From assembly GCA_902594405.1 (NCBI GenBank), contig CACJMB010000001.1, forward strand, positions 1 through 64,000: 64,000 bases of DNA, in the 5' to 3' direction. This DNA comes from an uncultured Pelagibacteraceae bacterium (GTDB lineage Bacteria > Pseudomonadota > Alphaproteobacteria > Pelagibacterales > Pelagibacteraceae). Shown here in pieces: positions 18,257 through 27,732 of this stretch; the stretch's first letter is position 1; each line of letters begins with the position of its first letter. Below the pieces are notes generated by a model. The model was not told the DNA's origin, searched no databases, and saw only the letters and a list, made by a program, of their open reading frames with translations. The position numbers and the translations under genes were made by a program.

Positions 18257-20675
18257 TATTTTAAAATATTTTATTCTGCTTCTGTCAGTGTTTGTTATTT
18301 TGACAATTTACCTTAGCACCGTAGGTATAGAGACAGATAAATTTAATGATCAAATCAAAAAAAGAATTTTACTAATAAATAAAAAGATAGATATAGATTT
18401 AAAAAAAATTAAATTAACTCTAAATCCTTTAAAACTAAAAATCTATGCAAAAACAATTGGTACCACAGTATTTTTTGCAAAAAGACCTTTAGCATTAGAA
18501 AGCATTAAAACGCAAGTTTCGCTCAGTTCTTTAATTAAAAATAAGATTTCATCATCAAATATAGAGATAAAAACTAAGTCTATATTATTAAATGATTTAA
18601 TTAAATTTATTCGTACAACAACCAACAAACCTGAATTATTTATATTAGAAAAAATTGTAAAAAAAGGTCATGTAATTATAGATCTAAGTTTGAACATCGA
18701 TGAAAATGGTAAACTTAAAAATGATTATATTATTAAAGGTTTGATAAAAGATGGAAGTATTAATTTTTTAGATAGAGCTAATTTTAAAAATATAAATTTT
18801 AATTTCAATTTTCAAAAAGACAATTATCATTTTGATGAATTAAATTTTAAGACAGAAGAAGTAAATTTTATTTCAAAAAAACTTAATGTAAAAAGGAAAA
18901 AAAATAGCTTTTTAATTGATGCTATTGTTGAAAACGATGAATCAAGTTTAAATTCAAATATATTAAAATTATTAAATTTAAGTTTTGAAAATATAATTGT
19001 TGATGATGCTATATTTAAAACAAATAATGAATTTTCTTTGGAAATTGATGAAAAATTCAAAGTTAAAAATATTATTTTAAATTCTGATATAAATATTACT
19101 CAGCTAAAATATAAAAATTTAAATATAATTAATAAATATTTTCCAGATGTTGATGATTTAATTTTACTCGATAATCATAAATTAAATTTAAATTATAAGG
19201 ACAAAAATTTATCAATTAACGGTGAGGGTCAAATTCAGCTAAATACTGGAGAAGTAGATGAAATTAAATATTTTATAAATAAAAAAGATAAGGATTTAAG
19301 TATAGATTCAGAATTATTTTTAAAAAATATAGTTTTAGAGCAGCAAGATTTTTTAAAAATTTTCTTCCCACAAGATAATAAAAAAATTGATTTTAATAAT
19401 CAAAAATTAAAAATTAATTTTAAAAATAATAAACTTACTTTTTCAGGGTCTGGAAAATTCAAAATTGATAAAGATTTTGAATATATTGATTATTTAATTG
19501 AGAAAGAAAAAAACAAAATAAGTTTTAACACTAATTTAAATGTAAAAAATACAAAACTCATAATTGATAATATTAATTATGAAAAAAAAGATGATAGCCA
19601 AATGTATCTTCAAATTAATGGAGAAATTAAAAATAATAAAAATCTTAATATAAATAACTTTATTATTAATGAAGAAAATAATAACATTAAAATTAAGAAT
19701 TTATCTCTTAACGATTCTAATCAAATAATAAAAATTGATCAGGCAAATTTTAATTATGTAGATACAGAAAATAAAAAAAATAATTACAATATAAAAAAAG
19801 TAGAAGGCCAAAAATATTTAATTGATGGCACTTTATTTAATGCAAATTCTTTAATTTCGAATTTGCTAGATGCTGATGATAAAAAAGAAAATAATCTTTT
19901 TGAAAATAATATAAGTATGGACCTTAATTTTGATGAAGTTTACTTAGATAAAATAAATTTTGTTAAGGATTTAAAAGGAAAGATAAATATTATTAATAAC
20001 AAAGTAGAAGAAGCAGATATTTTAGCCTTTTATAACAATTCACAAAATATAAAATTTACAATTAAAACAAATAATCAAGATGAAAAAATTACCACCCTTT
20101 TCTCATCTAAGGCAAAACCCCTAGTAGATAGATATAAATTCATTAAAGGATTTAAAGATGATAGAGAGGGATATTTAGACTTTTACTCTTTGAAAAAAGA
20201 TGGAGTATCAACTTCTAAATTAGTAATTGATAATTTTAAAGTTAAAGAAATTCCAGCGCTAGCTAAGTTGTTGGCTCTTGCATCTCTTCAAGGAATAGCG
20301 GACTTACTTACAGGAGAAGGGATTAGGTTTACAGATTTTGAAATGAATTTTTCTAATCAAGATAAACTAATGAAAATTGAAGAATTATATGCAATTGGTC
20401 CAGCAATATCTATTTTATTGGAAGGATACATTGAGGAGGATAAATTAATTAGTTTAAGAGGAACCTTGGTTCCAGCGACAACAATTAATAGATCTATCGC
20501 TTCAATACCTTTGCTTGGAGATTTATTGATTGGAAAGAAAGTAGGCGATGGTGTTTTTGGAGTCAGCTTTAAAATTAAAGGTCCTCCTAAGGATTTAGAA
20601 ACTACTGTAAATCCTATAAAAACTCTAACACCCAGGTTTATTACTAGAACTTTGGAGAAAATTAAAAAAAATTAA
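18246..20675 (+). CDS. AsmA-like/DUF3971-type envelope protein
   Basis: This is an 809-residue protein with one N-terminal membrane anchor (about residues 7-25) and a long periplasmic region of repetitive beta-type segments rich in Asn, Lys and Ile. The conserved C-terminal part (ALAKLLALASLQGIADLLTGEGIRFTDFEMNF followed by LRGTLVPA and SIPLLGDLLIGKKVGDGVFGVSF, split here by variable spacers) is typical of AsmA/YhdP-like C-terminal domains. Such proteins are thought to move phospholipids between membranes. It overlaps prfB by 11 bp. The stop shares a TTAA with the tyrS stop. Confidence 0.78.
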   Translation: MKNNILKYFILLLSVFVILTIYLSTVGIETDKFNDQIKKRILLINKKIDIDLKKIKLTLNPLKLKIYAKTIGTTVFFAKRPLALESIKTQVSLSSLIKNKISSSNIEIKTKSILLNDLIKFIRTTTNKPELFILEKIVKKGHVIIDLSLNIDENGKLKNDYIIKGLIKDGSINFLDRANFKNINFNFNFQKDNYHFDELNFKTEEVNFISKKLNVKRKKNSFLIDAIVENDESSLNSNILKLLNLSFENIIVDDAIFKTNNEFSLEIDEKFKVKNIILNSDINITQLKYKNLNIINKYFPDVDDLILLDNHKLNLNYKDKNLSINGEGQIQLNTGEVDEIKYFINKKDKDLSIDSELFLKNIVLEQQDFLKIFFPQDNKKIDFNNQKLKINFKNNKLTFSGSGKFKIDKDFEYIDYLIEKEKNKISFNTNLNVKNTKLIIDNINYEKKDDSQMYLQINGEIKNNKNLNINNFIINEENNNIKIKNLSLNDSNQIIKIDQANFNYVDTENKKNNYNIKKVEGQKYLIDGTLFNANSLISNLLDADDKKENNLFENNISMDLNFDEVYLDKINFVKDLKGKINIINNKVEEADILAFYNNSQNIKFTIKTNNQDEKITTLFSSKAKPLVDRYKFIKGFKDDREGYLDFYSLKKDGVSTSKLVIDNFKVKEIPALAKLLALASLQGIADLLTGEGIRFTDFEMNFSNQDKLMKIEELYAIGPAISILLEGYIEEDKLISLRGTLVPATTINRSIASIPLLGDLLIGKKVGDGVFGVSFKIKGPPKDLETTVNPIKTLTPRFITRTLEKIKKN

Positions 20676-21901
20676 TTTAATTCTATTTTAATATGTCTTT
20701 TTTTTCCAAGGGAAAGTTTAAGATAATTATCTTTAAATAAATTTTTATTAATTTCGAATTTTTCATCTGAAATAACATCGTCATTAATTTTTACTGCATT
20801 TCCTTTTATAAGCCTTCTGATTTCGCTTTTCGAGTTTTCTAGTTTAGATAATAAAACAAGGTCTACTATATTTATTTTTTCCTCTATTTTATTTGATTGA
20901 ATATTAATTTTAGGTAAGTTCGAACCCAGAGTATTTCCAGAGAAAGCTTCTTTTGCTGCTTGCTCAGAATTTTTAGCTGCTTCTTTTCCATGTAACATTT
21001 CTGTGGTTTTATTAGCAAGTAGTATTTTTAATTCATTTATATCTTTATCTTTAATTGTTTCTATTTCCTGAATTTCAATTTCAGTAAACATTTTTAAAAA
21101 TTTAATTACATCTCTATCATCTATGTTTCTCCAAAATTGCCAATAATCATAAGCTGATAAGTATTTTTCATCTAACCAAATAGCCCCACTTTCAGTTTTT
21201 CCCATTTTAGCACCAGTTGCTAGTGTAATTAATGGAGTTGTTAAACCAAAAGTTTGGTTATTAGAATATCTTTTAATTAGCTCAACACCATTGACAATGT
21301 TTCCCCATTGATCTGAACCTCCGATTTGTAAGACACAATTTTCTTTCTTATTTAATTCAAGAAAATCATATGCTTGTAAAATCATATAATTAAACTCCAT
21401 ATAGCTTAGAGATTGTTCTCTATCTAATCTGAGTTTTACACTATCAAATGTTAGCATTCTATTTATAGTGAAATGTTTTCCGATATCTCTCAAAAACGAA
21501 ATATAATTTAAATCTTTAAGCCAAGTATAATTGTTTACAAATATTGGCTTTGTATTCGGATCATCATTATCTAAAAATTTTTTTAAAATATTTTTGATAT
21601 TTTTAATATTTTTTTCAATCTCATCCTCACTTAATATTTTTCTGGTTTTATCTTTACCAGATGGATCACCAATTCTTGTAGTTCCTCCACCAAGTAAAAC
21701 TATTGGTCGGTGTCCATTTTTTTGAAGTAGTCGTAAACACATTATTTGAAGTAAGCTACCCACATGTAAGCTTTCAGCTGTACAATCAAAACCTATATAA
21801 CCTTTTATCTTTTCTTCATCTAATTGTTTAGATAGGTCATCTTCACTTGTGCATTGATAGAAAAAACCTCTATCTTTAAATTCTTTTAAAAATTTATTCA
21901 T
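20672..21901 (-). CDS. tyrS: Tyrosyl-tRNA synthetase
   Basis: This is a class I synthetase charging tRNA-Tyr. The 409-residue protein has IGFDCTAESLHVGSLLQI (HIGH-type motif, here HVGS), the tyrosine pocket segment YMILQAYDFLEL, QIGGSDQWGNIVNGVELI, and the KMGKTESGAIWL (KMSKS-type) loop. An S4-like RNA-binding domain closes the protein (SEIRRLIKGNAVKIND). It is transcribed alone on this strand, convergent with the AsmA-like gene. Confidence 0.96.
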   Translation of the reverse strand: MNKFLKEFKDRGFFYQCTSEDDLSKQLDEEKIKGYIGFDCTAESLHVGSLLQIMCLRLLQKNGHRPIVLLGGGTTRIGDPSGKDKTRKILSEDEIEKNIKNIKNILKKFLDNDDPNTKPIFVNNYTWLKDLNYISFLRDIGKHFTINRMLTFDSVKLRLDREQSLSYMEFNYMILQAYDFLELNKKENCVLQIGGSDQWGNIVNGVELIKRYSNNQTFGLTTPLITLATGAKMGKTESGAIWLDEKYLSAYDYWQFWRNIDDRDVIKFLKMFTEIEIQEIETIKDKDINELKILLANKTTEMLHGKEAAKNSEQAAKEAFSGNTLGSNLPKINIQSNKIEEKINIVDLVLLSKLENSKSEIRRLIKGNAVKINDDVISDEKFEINKNLFKDNYLKLSLGKKRHIKIELN

Positions 21902-21946
21902 AAGTTTATAGTTACAATATACAAATTTTTTTTAAAAAACATATCA

Positions 21947-23089
21947 ATGAAAAAAAAATTATATACTGCAATTGGACTAATGAGTGGAACATCTATGGAT
22001 GGTATTGATTTATCTATAATTAGTTCAGATGGATACGATGAATTTTCAAATATTTTAGATGATTATTATGAGTATGATAAAAATCTTCAGGATCAGTTAG
22101 TTCGATTAAGAGATTTAGTTTTAACAAAGAAAGACCTTTTACAAAATTCAGAAAAATTAAGAGAATTAGAGCGTAATTTAACTCTTTTTCATGCCGATGC
22201 AGTTAATAAATCATTAAAAAAATATAGAGATCCCATTGATTTGATAGGTTTTCATGGACAAACAATTTTTCATAACCCAAATGAGAAAATTACCAATCAA
22301 TTAGGAGATGGGAAATTGTTATCTCAAATGGTCAAAAAAAAAGTCATTTATGATTTTAGACAAGCGGATATTCAAAATAATGGCCAAGGTGCACCTTTAA
22401 CACCAATTTTCCATTATATTTTATCAAAAAAAATTAATAAAAATTTTAATGTTAAATTTCCAGTAGGTTTCTTAAATATTGGTGGTATCGCAAATGTTAC
22501 AAAAGTTATTAATGACTCAGATAATTTCCAAAATAACCTTTATGCTTTTGATATAGGCCCTGGTAATTGTTTAATTGATGAATGGATAAGAAATAATTCT
22601 AATAAAAAATTTGATAAAAATGGTGAGCTAGCTAATGCAGGGAAAGTTGATCAATTAATTCTAAATCAGGCAATAGATAATTTTAAAATAAATTCTTACT
22701 GTCAATCATTGGATATTAAAAATTTCGATGTATCTTTTGCAAGAGGTTTATCGCTAGAAGATGGTTGTGCTACTATAACAGATTTTACAGCATATTTGAT
22801 TACAGAAGGATTAAAACATGTTAGTCAAAAAAAAAGTATTACATTTTTACTTTGTGGTGGTGGTAGAAAAAATAGTAATTTAATTAATCGTATAAAAAAT
22901 TACATATCAAATGAAAATAATATTACTTTGGAAATTATAGATAATTATAATTTAAATGGCGATTATATTGAATCCCAAGCATTTGCATTTTTAGCTATTA
23001 GGTCTTTTTTAAATTTACCAATTTCTTTTAGCACCACAACTGGATGTAAAGACTTTACAGTGGGTGGAAAACTTGTAGAAAATTTTTAA
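21947..23089 (+). CDS. anmK: Anhydro-N-acetylmuramic acid kinase
   Basis: AnmK phosphorylates and opens 1,6-anhydro-MurNAc during peptidoglycan recycling. The 380-residue protein begins YTAIGLMSGTSMDGIDLSII, the family's ATP-binding signature, and has IGFHGQTIFHNP, QNNGQGAPLTPIFH, FLNIGGIANVT, FDIGPGNCLIDEW, and a C-terminal LCGGGRKN segment. The divergent tyrS start is about 45 bp away. The stop overlaps the convergent hydrolase by 4 bp. Confidence 0.95.
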   Translation: MKKKLYTAIGLMSGTSMDGIDLSIISSDGYDEFSNILDDYYEYDKNLQDQLVRLRDLVLTKKDLLQNSEKLRELERNLTLFHADAVNKSLKKYRDPIDLIGFHGQTIFHNPNEKITNQLGDGKLLSQMVKKKVIYDFRQADIQNNGQGAPLTPIFHYILSKKINKNFNVKFPVGFLNIGGIANVTKVINDSDNFQNNLYAFDIGPGNCLIDEWIRNNSNKKFDKNGELANAGKVDQLILNQAIDNFKINSYCQSLDIKNFDVSFARGLSLEDGCATITDFTAYLITEGLKHVSQKKSITFLLCGGGRKNSNLINRIKNYISNENNITLEIIDNYNLNGDYIESQAFAFLAIRSFLNLPISFSTTTGCKDFTVGGKLVENF

Positions 23090-23742
23090 TATAGTGCAGT
23101 TTCTTTTTTTATATATTTATCAAGATGTTTAACTAAAGCATCACTTGTTTTAGAAAAAAAATGATTAGCTTCTGATATTGCATTAAATTCAACTTTAATA
23201 CCTTTTTGTGCACTCAATCTTTTGTCAAGTTCAGTAATATATTCTACTGGTACCAATTCATCTTTTTTACCATAAGCAATTAAGCCTGAAGTTGGGCATG
23301 GAGATAAAAAAGAAAAATCATAAACATTTGGTTGGGGTGAAATAGCTATAAATCTATTTATTTCAGGTCTTCTCATTAATAATTGCATTGCAATCAAAGA
23401 TCCAAATGAAAATCCTGAAACCCAACATTGTGAATTGTCAAAATTTTCTCTTTCTAACCAATCTAAAGCTGCTGCTGCATCAGCAAGTTCACCTTGACCA
23501 TTATCAAATTCTCCGTCGCTTTTACCAACACCTCTGAAATTTACTCTGCAAACTGAAAAATCATTATCCATAAATGTATGAAAAGTATCTACTACTACTT
23601 TATTATTCATAGTTCCTCCATATTGAGGATGGGGTTGTAATACTAAAGCAATTGGGGATGTATTTTTTTTACTTTTATAATATTTAGCCTCAAGTCTTCC
23701 TGCAGGACCAGGTATAAATATTTCTAAAATTTTGTTATCCAT
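23086..23742 (-). CDS. Alpha/beta hydrolase
   Basis: This is a 218-residue serine hydrolase-fold protein. The nucleophile elbow is SGFSFGS (G-x-S-x-G), preceded by the oxyanion region VLQPHPQYGGTMNNKVV; later segments supply an acid (AYGKKDELVPVEYI) and the His (EANHFF). The fold matches small bacterial hydrolases that precede iscR/suf in other alphaproteobacteria. The substrate is unknown. It is divergent from the iscR promoter. Confidence 0.85.
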   Translation of the reverse strand: MDNKILEIFIPGPAGRLEAKYYKSKKNTSPIALVLQPHPQYGGTMNNKVVVDTFHTFMDNDFSVCRVNFRGVGKSDGEFDNGQGELADAAAALDWLERENFDNSQCWVSGFSFGSLIAMQLLMRRPEINRFIAISPQPNVYDFSFLSPCPTSGLIAYGKKDELVPVEYITELDKRLSAQKGIKVEFNAISEANHFFSKTSDALVKHLDKYIKKETALY

Positions 23743-23824
23743 AAGCGATATTGATTATTATTCTCAAAAAAAATGTACGTTTATCATAAGTCAGCGACAA
23801 TATGTTAGTTTTTTTTTATACTCT

Positions 23825-23856
23825 AAACTTGACCATTTTAGTCAGGTATGTATAAA
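23825..23856 (+). promoter_or_regulatory. iscR-suf promoter with overlapping IscR-type operator
   Basis: Positions 23825-23849 match the E. coli type 1 IscR consensus (ATASYYGACTRWWWYAGTCRRSTAT) except at two positions. The same stretch contains a -35 box TTGACC (23829) and, 16 nt later, a -10 box TATAAA (23851-23856). The operator overlaps the -35 box and spacer, so bound regulator would block RNA polymerase. This suggests autorepression of the iscR-suf operon. The transcript would have a leader of about 15-20 nt with AAGGG as ribosome site. Confidence 0.8.
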
Positions 23857-23878
23857 AGCCCAGAATTTAAGGGTAAAA

Positions 23879-24304
23879 ATGAAACTTACATCAAAAGGTA
23901 GATATGCTGTAATGGCATTAGTTGATTTAGCTAGGTTTGATAACATCAATCCAGTATCACTAAGAGACATATCATTAAGACAAGGTATATCTTTAGATTA
24001 CCTAGAACAGATTTTTTCTAAATTAAAAAAAAATGAAATTGTTAAAAGTATTAGAGGAACTCAGGGAGGATATGTTCTTAACAAAAATCCAAACGATATA
24101 AAATTAACAAATATTTTCCATGCTGTAGATGAGAAAGTAAAAACTGTTCAATGTAAAAAAGAATCTAAAAAAGGATGTAACGGTAAAGCCACAAAATGTA
24201 TAACTCACAATCTTTGGGATGAATTAGAGATTCACATAAACACATTCTTTGAAAATAAAAGCTTAAAAGATTTATTAAATAATAATAAAGAAACAAGAGT
24301 TTAG
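23879..24304 (+). CDS. iscR: Rrf2-family iron-sulfur regulator IscR
   Basis: This is a 141-residue winged-helix repressor that senses [2Fe-2S] supply. It begins [18 protein letters not shown], the usual Rrf2 start, with the recognition region [29 protein letters not shown]. Cluster ligands are C92, C100, C107 and H110, matching the Cys3His set of IscR with slightly longer spacing. The frame is open upstream to 23732, but the ATG at 23879 lies after the promoter and fits the family. It heads the suf operon, with sufB starting 1 bp later. Confidence 0.95.
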   Translation: MKLTSKGRYAVMALVDLARFDNINPVSLRDISLRQGISLDYLEQIFSKLKKNEIVKSIRGTQGGYVLNKNPNDIKLTNIFHAVDEKVKTVQCKKESKKGCNGKATKCITHNLWDELEIHINTFFENKSLKDLLNNNKETRV

Positions 24305-24305
24305 A

Positions 24306-25748
24306 ATGGATAACAGACAAAAAGAGATAAATAATTTAAAAGACTATAAATATGGTTTTTCGACAGACATAGAAAATATTCAAGCTCCAAAAGGTTTGAA
24401 TGAAGAGGTCATTAAATTTATATCTAATATTAAAAAAGAACCTGCATGGATGCTTGAGTTTAGACTAAAAGCTTTTGAAAGATTTAAAGTATTAAAAGAA
24501 CCAGATTGGCAGAAACCTAAATTTCCAAAAATAGATTATCAAGATTTATATTATTACTCTGCACCTAAAAGCATGAAAGATAAACCAAAGAGCTTAGATG
24601 AACTGGATCCTAAACTTTTAGAAACTTATAAGAAACTTGGAATTCCTTTGCAAGAGCAAGCGAGATTAAATGGAATAGCCGTTGATGCTGTATTTGATTC
24701 AGTTTCTGTAGCTACTACTTTTAAAGATGAGTTAACAAAACAAGGAATTATATTTTGTCCTATATCAGAGGCAATTCAAAATTACCCTGAATTAGTCAAA
24801 AAATATTTAGGCTCTGTAATACCAACAAGTGATCATTTTTTTGCAACATTAAATTCAGCAGTTTTTACAGATGGTTCTTTTGTGTATATTCCAGAGGGTG
24901 TTAGGTGTCCAATGGAACTATCAACTTATTTTAGAATTAATGCATCTAATACAGGTCAATTTGAAAGAACTTTAATTATTGCAGATAAAGGAAGTTATGT
25001 TAGCTACTTAGAAGGATGTACAGCTCCAATGAGAGATGAAAATCAATTACATGCTGCTAATGTAGAACTAATTGCACTTGATGATGCGGAAATAAAATAT
25101 TCAACTGTTCAAAATTGGTATCCAGGTGATCAAGATGGTAAAGGTGGAATTTATAATTTTGTAACAAAAAGAGGTTTATGCAAGGGAAAAAATTCAAAAA
25201 TTTCATGGACACAAGTTGAAACAGGTTCTGCAATTACCTGGAAGTATCCTAGTTGTATTCTTAAAGGAGATAACTCTGTTGGTGAGTTTTATTCAATAGC
25301 TATTACTAACAATCATCAAAAAGCAGATACAGGTACCAAAATGATCCATCTAGGTAAAAATACTAAAAGTAAAATAATTTCTAAAGGAATATCAGCAGGT
25401 ACTTCAGATATGACATATAGAGGTTTAGTTGATATTTCATCAAAAGCCAAAAATTCAACTAATTATACTCAGTGCGACTCTTTATTAATGGGTAACAAAT
25501 GTGGAGCTCACACTGTTCCTTATATAAAAAATAAAAATTCTGAGTCCAATATTGCTCATGAGGCAACCACATCCAAGATTAGTGAAGAGCAGCTACATTA
25601 TTGTCAACAAAGAGGATTAAATCCAGAGGAAGCTGTTGGCTTGATCGTTAACGGTTTTTGTAAGGAAGTGTTGCAGCAATTACCTATGGAATTTGCTGTA
25701 GAAGCCCAAAAACTCGTAGGTATTAGTCTGGAAGGAAGTGTGGGTTAA
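24306..25748 (+). CDS. sufB: Fe-S cluster assembly scaffold SufB
   Basis: SufB, with SufC and SufD, forms the scaffold on which Fe-S clusters are built. The 480-residue protein has the conserved [28 protein letters not shown] stretch (interrupted here only by my abbreviation), the beta-helix core with EGCTAPM and CSHG-like HAANVELI segments, and the C-terminal [14 protein letters not shown] and [11 protein letters not shown] motifs. It follows iscR and is followed after 1 bp by sufC. The gene order iscR-B-C-D-S-U-T-A is compact and probably one transcript. Confidence 0.97.
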   Translation: MDNRQKEINNLKDYKYGFSTDIENIQAPKGLNEEVIKFISNIKKEPAWMLEFRLKAFERFKVLKEPDWQKPKFPKIDYQDLYYYSAPKSMKDKPKSLDELDPKLLETYKKLGIPLQEQARLNGIAVDAVFDSVSVATTFKDELTKQGIIFCPISEAIQNYPELVKKYLGSVIPTSDHFFATLNSAVFTDGSFVYIPEGVRCPMELSTYFRINASNTGQFERTLIIADKGSYVSYLEGCTAPMRDENQLHAANVELIALDDAEIKYSTVQNWYPGDQDGKGGIYNFVTKRGLCKGKNSKISWTQVETGSAITWKYPSCILKGDNSVGEFYSIAITNNHQKADTGTKMIHLGKNTKSKIISKGISAGTSDMTYRGLVDISSKAKNSTNYTQCDSLLMGNKCGAHTVPYIKNKNSESNIAHEATTSKISEEQLHYCQQRGLNPEEAVGLIVNGFCKEVLQQLPMEFAVEAQKLVGISLEGSVG

Positions 25749-25749
25749 T

Positions 25750-26484
25750 ATGCTTAAAATAAATAATTTAAATGCAACAATAGATAATAAGTCAATTTTA
25801 AACGGGCTATCATTAAATATAAATCCCGGCGAGGTTCATGCAATTATGGGTCCTAATGGATCTGGAAAAAGCACATTATCAAATATTCTATCTGGAAAAA
25901 AAGGTTATGAAGTTTCTGGGGAAGTTCTTTTTGAAGAAAAAGATTTATTTGAACTTGAAACAGAGGAAAGAGCACATAAGGGTATATTTTTAGCTTTCCA
26001 ATATCCTTTAGAAATTCCAGGTGTAAATACAAATATATTTTTAAAAACTTCTTTAAATGCTGTTAGAAAAGCTAGGGGTGAGAAAGAGCTTGATGCTATT
26101 GAGTTTCTAAAATTGGTAAAAGAAAAGTCTAAAGAATTAAAATTTGATGAGGAAAAATTAAACAGACAATTAAATGTTGGTTTTTCTGGAGGTGAAAAAA
26201 AGAAAAATGAAATTTTACAGATGTCGTTGCTAGCTCCAAAACTTTCAATTTTAGATGAAACAGATTCTGGTTTAGATATTGATGCTTTAAAGATTGTTGC
26301 AGATGGAGTTAACACATTAAGAGATAAAAATAATTCATTTTTAATTATTACACACTACCAAAGATTACTTGATTATATAAAACCTGACTTTGTTCATGTT
26401 TTGATGAATGGAAAAATTGTAAAATCTGGTGGCCCAGATTTAGCTTTAGAATTAGAGAAAAAAGGATACGAAAATTTTAATTAA
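25750..26484 (+). CDS. sufC: Fe-S cluster assembly ATPase SufC
   Basis: This is the ABC-type ATPase of the SufBCD complex. It has Walker A GPNGSGKSTL, the Q-loop in LAFQYPLEIPG, a Suf-type signature SGGEKKKNEILQMS, and Walker B LSILDETDSGLDIDAL, followed by the His switch in IITHYQRLL. There are 244 residues from the ATG at 25750; an in-frame GTG at 25738 would overlap sufB and lacks support. It abuts sufD directly. Confidence 0.97.
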   Translation: MLKINNLNATIDNKSILNGLSLNINPGEVHAIMGPNGSGKSTLSNILSGKKGYEVSGEVLFEEKDLFELETEERAHKGIFLAFQYPLEIPGVNTNIFLKTSLNAVRKARGEKELDAIEFLKLVKEKSKELKFDEEKLNRQLNVGFSGGEKKKNEILQMSLLAPKLSILDETDSGLDIDALKIVADGVNTLRDKNNSFLIITHYQRLLDYIKPDFVHVLMNGKIVKSGGPDLALELEKKGYENFN

Positions 26485-27732
26485 ATGAAAGAACAATTAC
26501 AAAAAGATTTTTATAATAATATAAAAAATTTAAGTTTATCTCAAAAAGATATTGAGATAAAAAAATTTTGTTTAGATAATTTTATAGACAAAGGTTTTCC
26601 AAATAAAAAAGAAGAAGATTGGAAATTTTCAGATCTTAATCAAATAATAAAAAATAATATTGGAGAACTTAGTTTTTATAATGATCAAGCATCTACTAAT
26701 AAAGTTGATACCTCTGTATTTGTAGATGGATTAGAGCACAATAAAATAGTTTTTATAAATGGTAGAATTGAAAAAATTGATTTTGAATATGAAAAAAAAG
26801 ATCAAATAGAAATAATTGATCAATCAGAAACTATAAATGAATTCGAAAATAGCAATTCTTTATCTGACTTAAATAATGCCTTTACTAATAAATGTTTTAA
26901 AATATTGGTAAAAAAAGGTTATCAGTTATTAAAACCTCTAATTATCTATCATACAACAAATTCAAAAATTTGGTCTAAAAACATTAATCTACGACTTAAT
27001 TTTGAACTAGATAAAGATAGCTCGTTAAGATTAATTGATTTGTTTAATGATACATCTGAAAAGAATTTTTTAAATATATTTTATAACTTTGAATTAAAGG
27101 AAAATGCTGTTTTAAAAAACTATAAAGTAGATAAATTTGAGAATAAAAATATTAAGTATTCTTTTAATAATATTGATCAAGATAAGAACAGTATTTCTGA
27201 AACATTTATTTTATCTTCTGGATCAAATTTTTCTAAAAATGAGATAAACTGTAATTTAAACGGAGTTTATGCATCAGCTTTTGTTAATGGTGTTTTTTCA
27301 TTGAATAATGATAAACATCACGAAATTAGATCAATAATAAATCACTTAACTGAAAATACAAAAAGTTATCAATTAATAAAAAGTGTTTTAGAACAAAGCT
27401 CTAAAGCAGTGTATCAAGGCAAAATATTTGTAAATTCAGATGCTCAGAAAACTGATGGATACCAATTGAGCAAAGCAATATTGTTAAATAAAGAATCTGA
27501 GTTTAATGCCAAGCCAGAACTAGAAATTTATGCTGATGACGTTAAGTGTTCGCATGGTTCAGCATCAGGCAGTTTAAATGAAGACTCTATATTTTATTTA
27601 ATGTCTAGAGGTTTAAGTTATCAGCAGTCAAGGGAGCTATTAATTAATGGTTTTCTGCTTGATGTTGTTGAAAAAATTACTGACTCGGAAATAAAAAACT
27701 TAATAAAAAATTTGCTTGGAATTAAAGAATGA
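26485..27732 (+). CDS. sufD: Fe-S cluster assembly protein SufD
   Basis: SufD partners SufB in the scaffold and is needed for iron entry. The 415-residue protein is more divergent than SufB but keeps the SufBD core ending: YQGKIFVNSDAQKTDGYQLSKAILLN, YADDVKCSHGSASGSL with the conserved Cys-His, and YLMSRGLSYQQSRELLINGF near the C-terminus. The N-terminal third is Asn/Lys-rich and poorly conserved. It overlaps sufS by 4 bp. Confidence 0.95.
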   Translation: MKEQLQKDFYNNIKNLSLSQKDIEIKKFCLDNFIDKGFPNKKEEDWKFSDLNQIIKNNIGELSFYNDQASTNKVDTSVFVDGLEHNKIVFINGRIEKIDFEYEKKDQIEIIDQSETINEFENSNSLSDLNNAFTNKCFKILVKKGYQLLKPLIIYHTTNSKIWSKNINLRLNFELDKDSSLRLIDLFNDTSEKNFLNIFYNFELKENAVLKNYKVDKFENKNIKYSFNNIDQDKNSISETFILSSGSNFSKNEINCNLNGVYASAFVNGVFSLNNDKHHEIRSIINHLTENTKSYQLIKSVLEQSSKAVYQGKIFVNSDAQKTDGYQLSKAILLNKESEFNAKPELEIYADDVKCSHGSASGSLNEDSIFYLMSRGLSYQQSRELLINGFLLDVVEKITDSEIKNLIKNLLGIKE

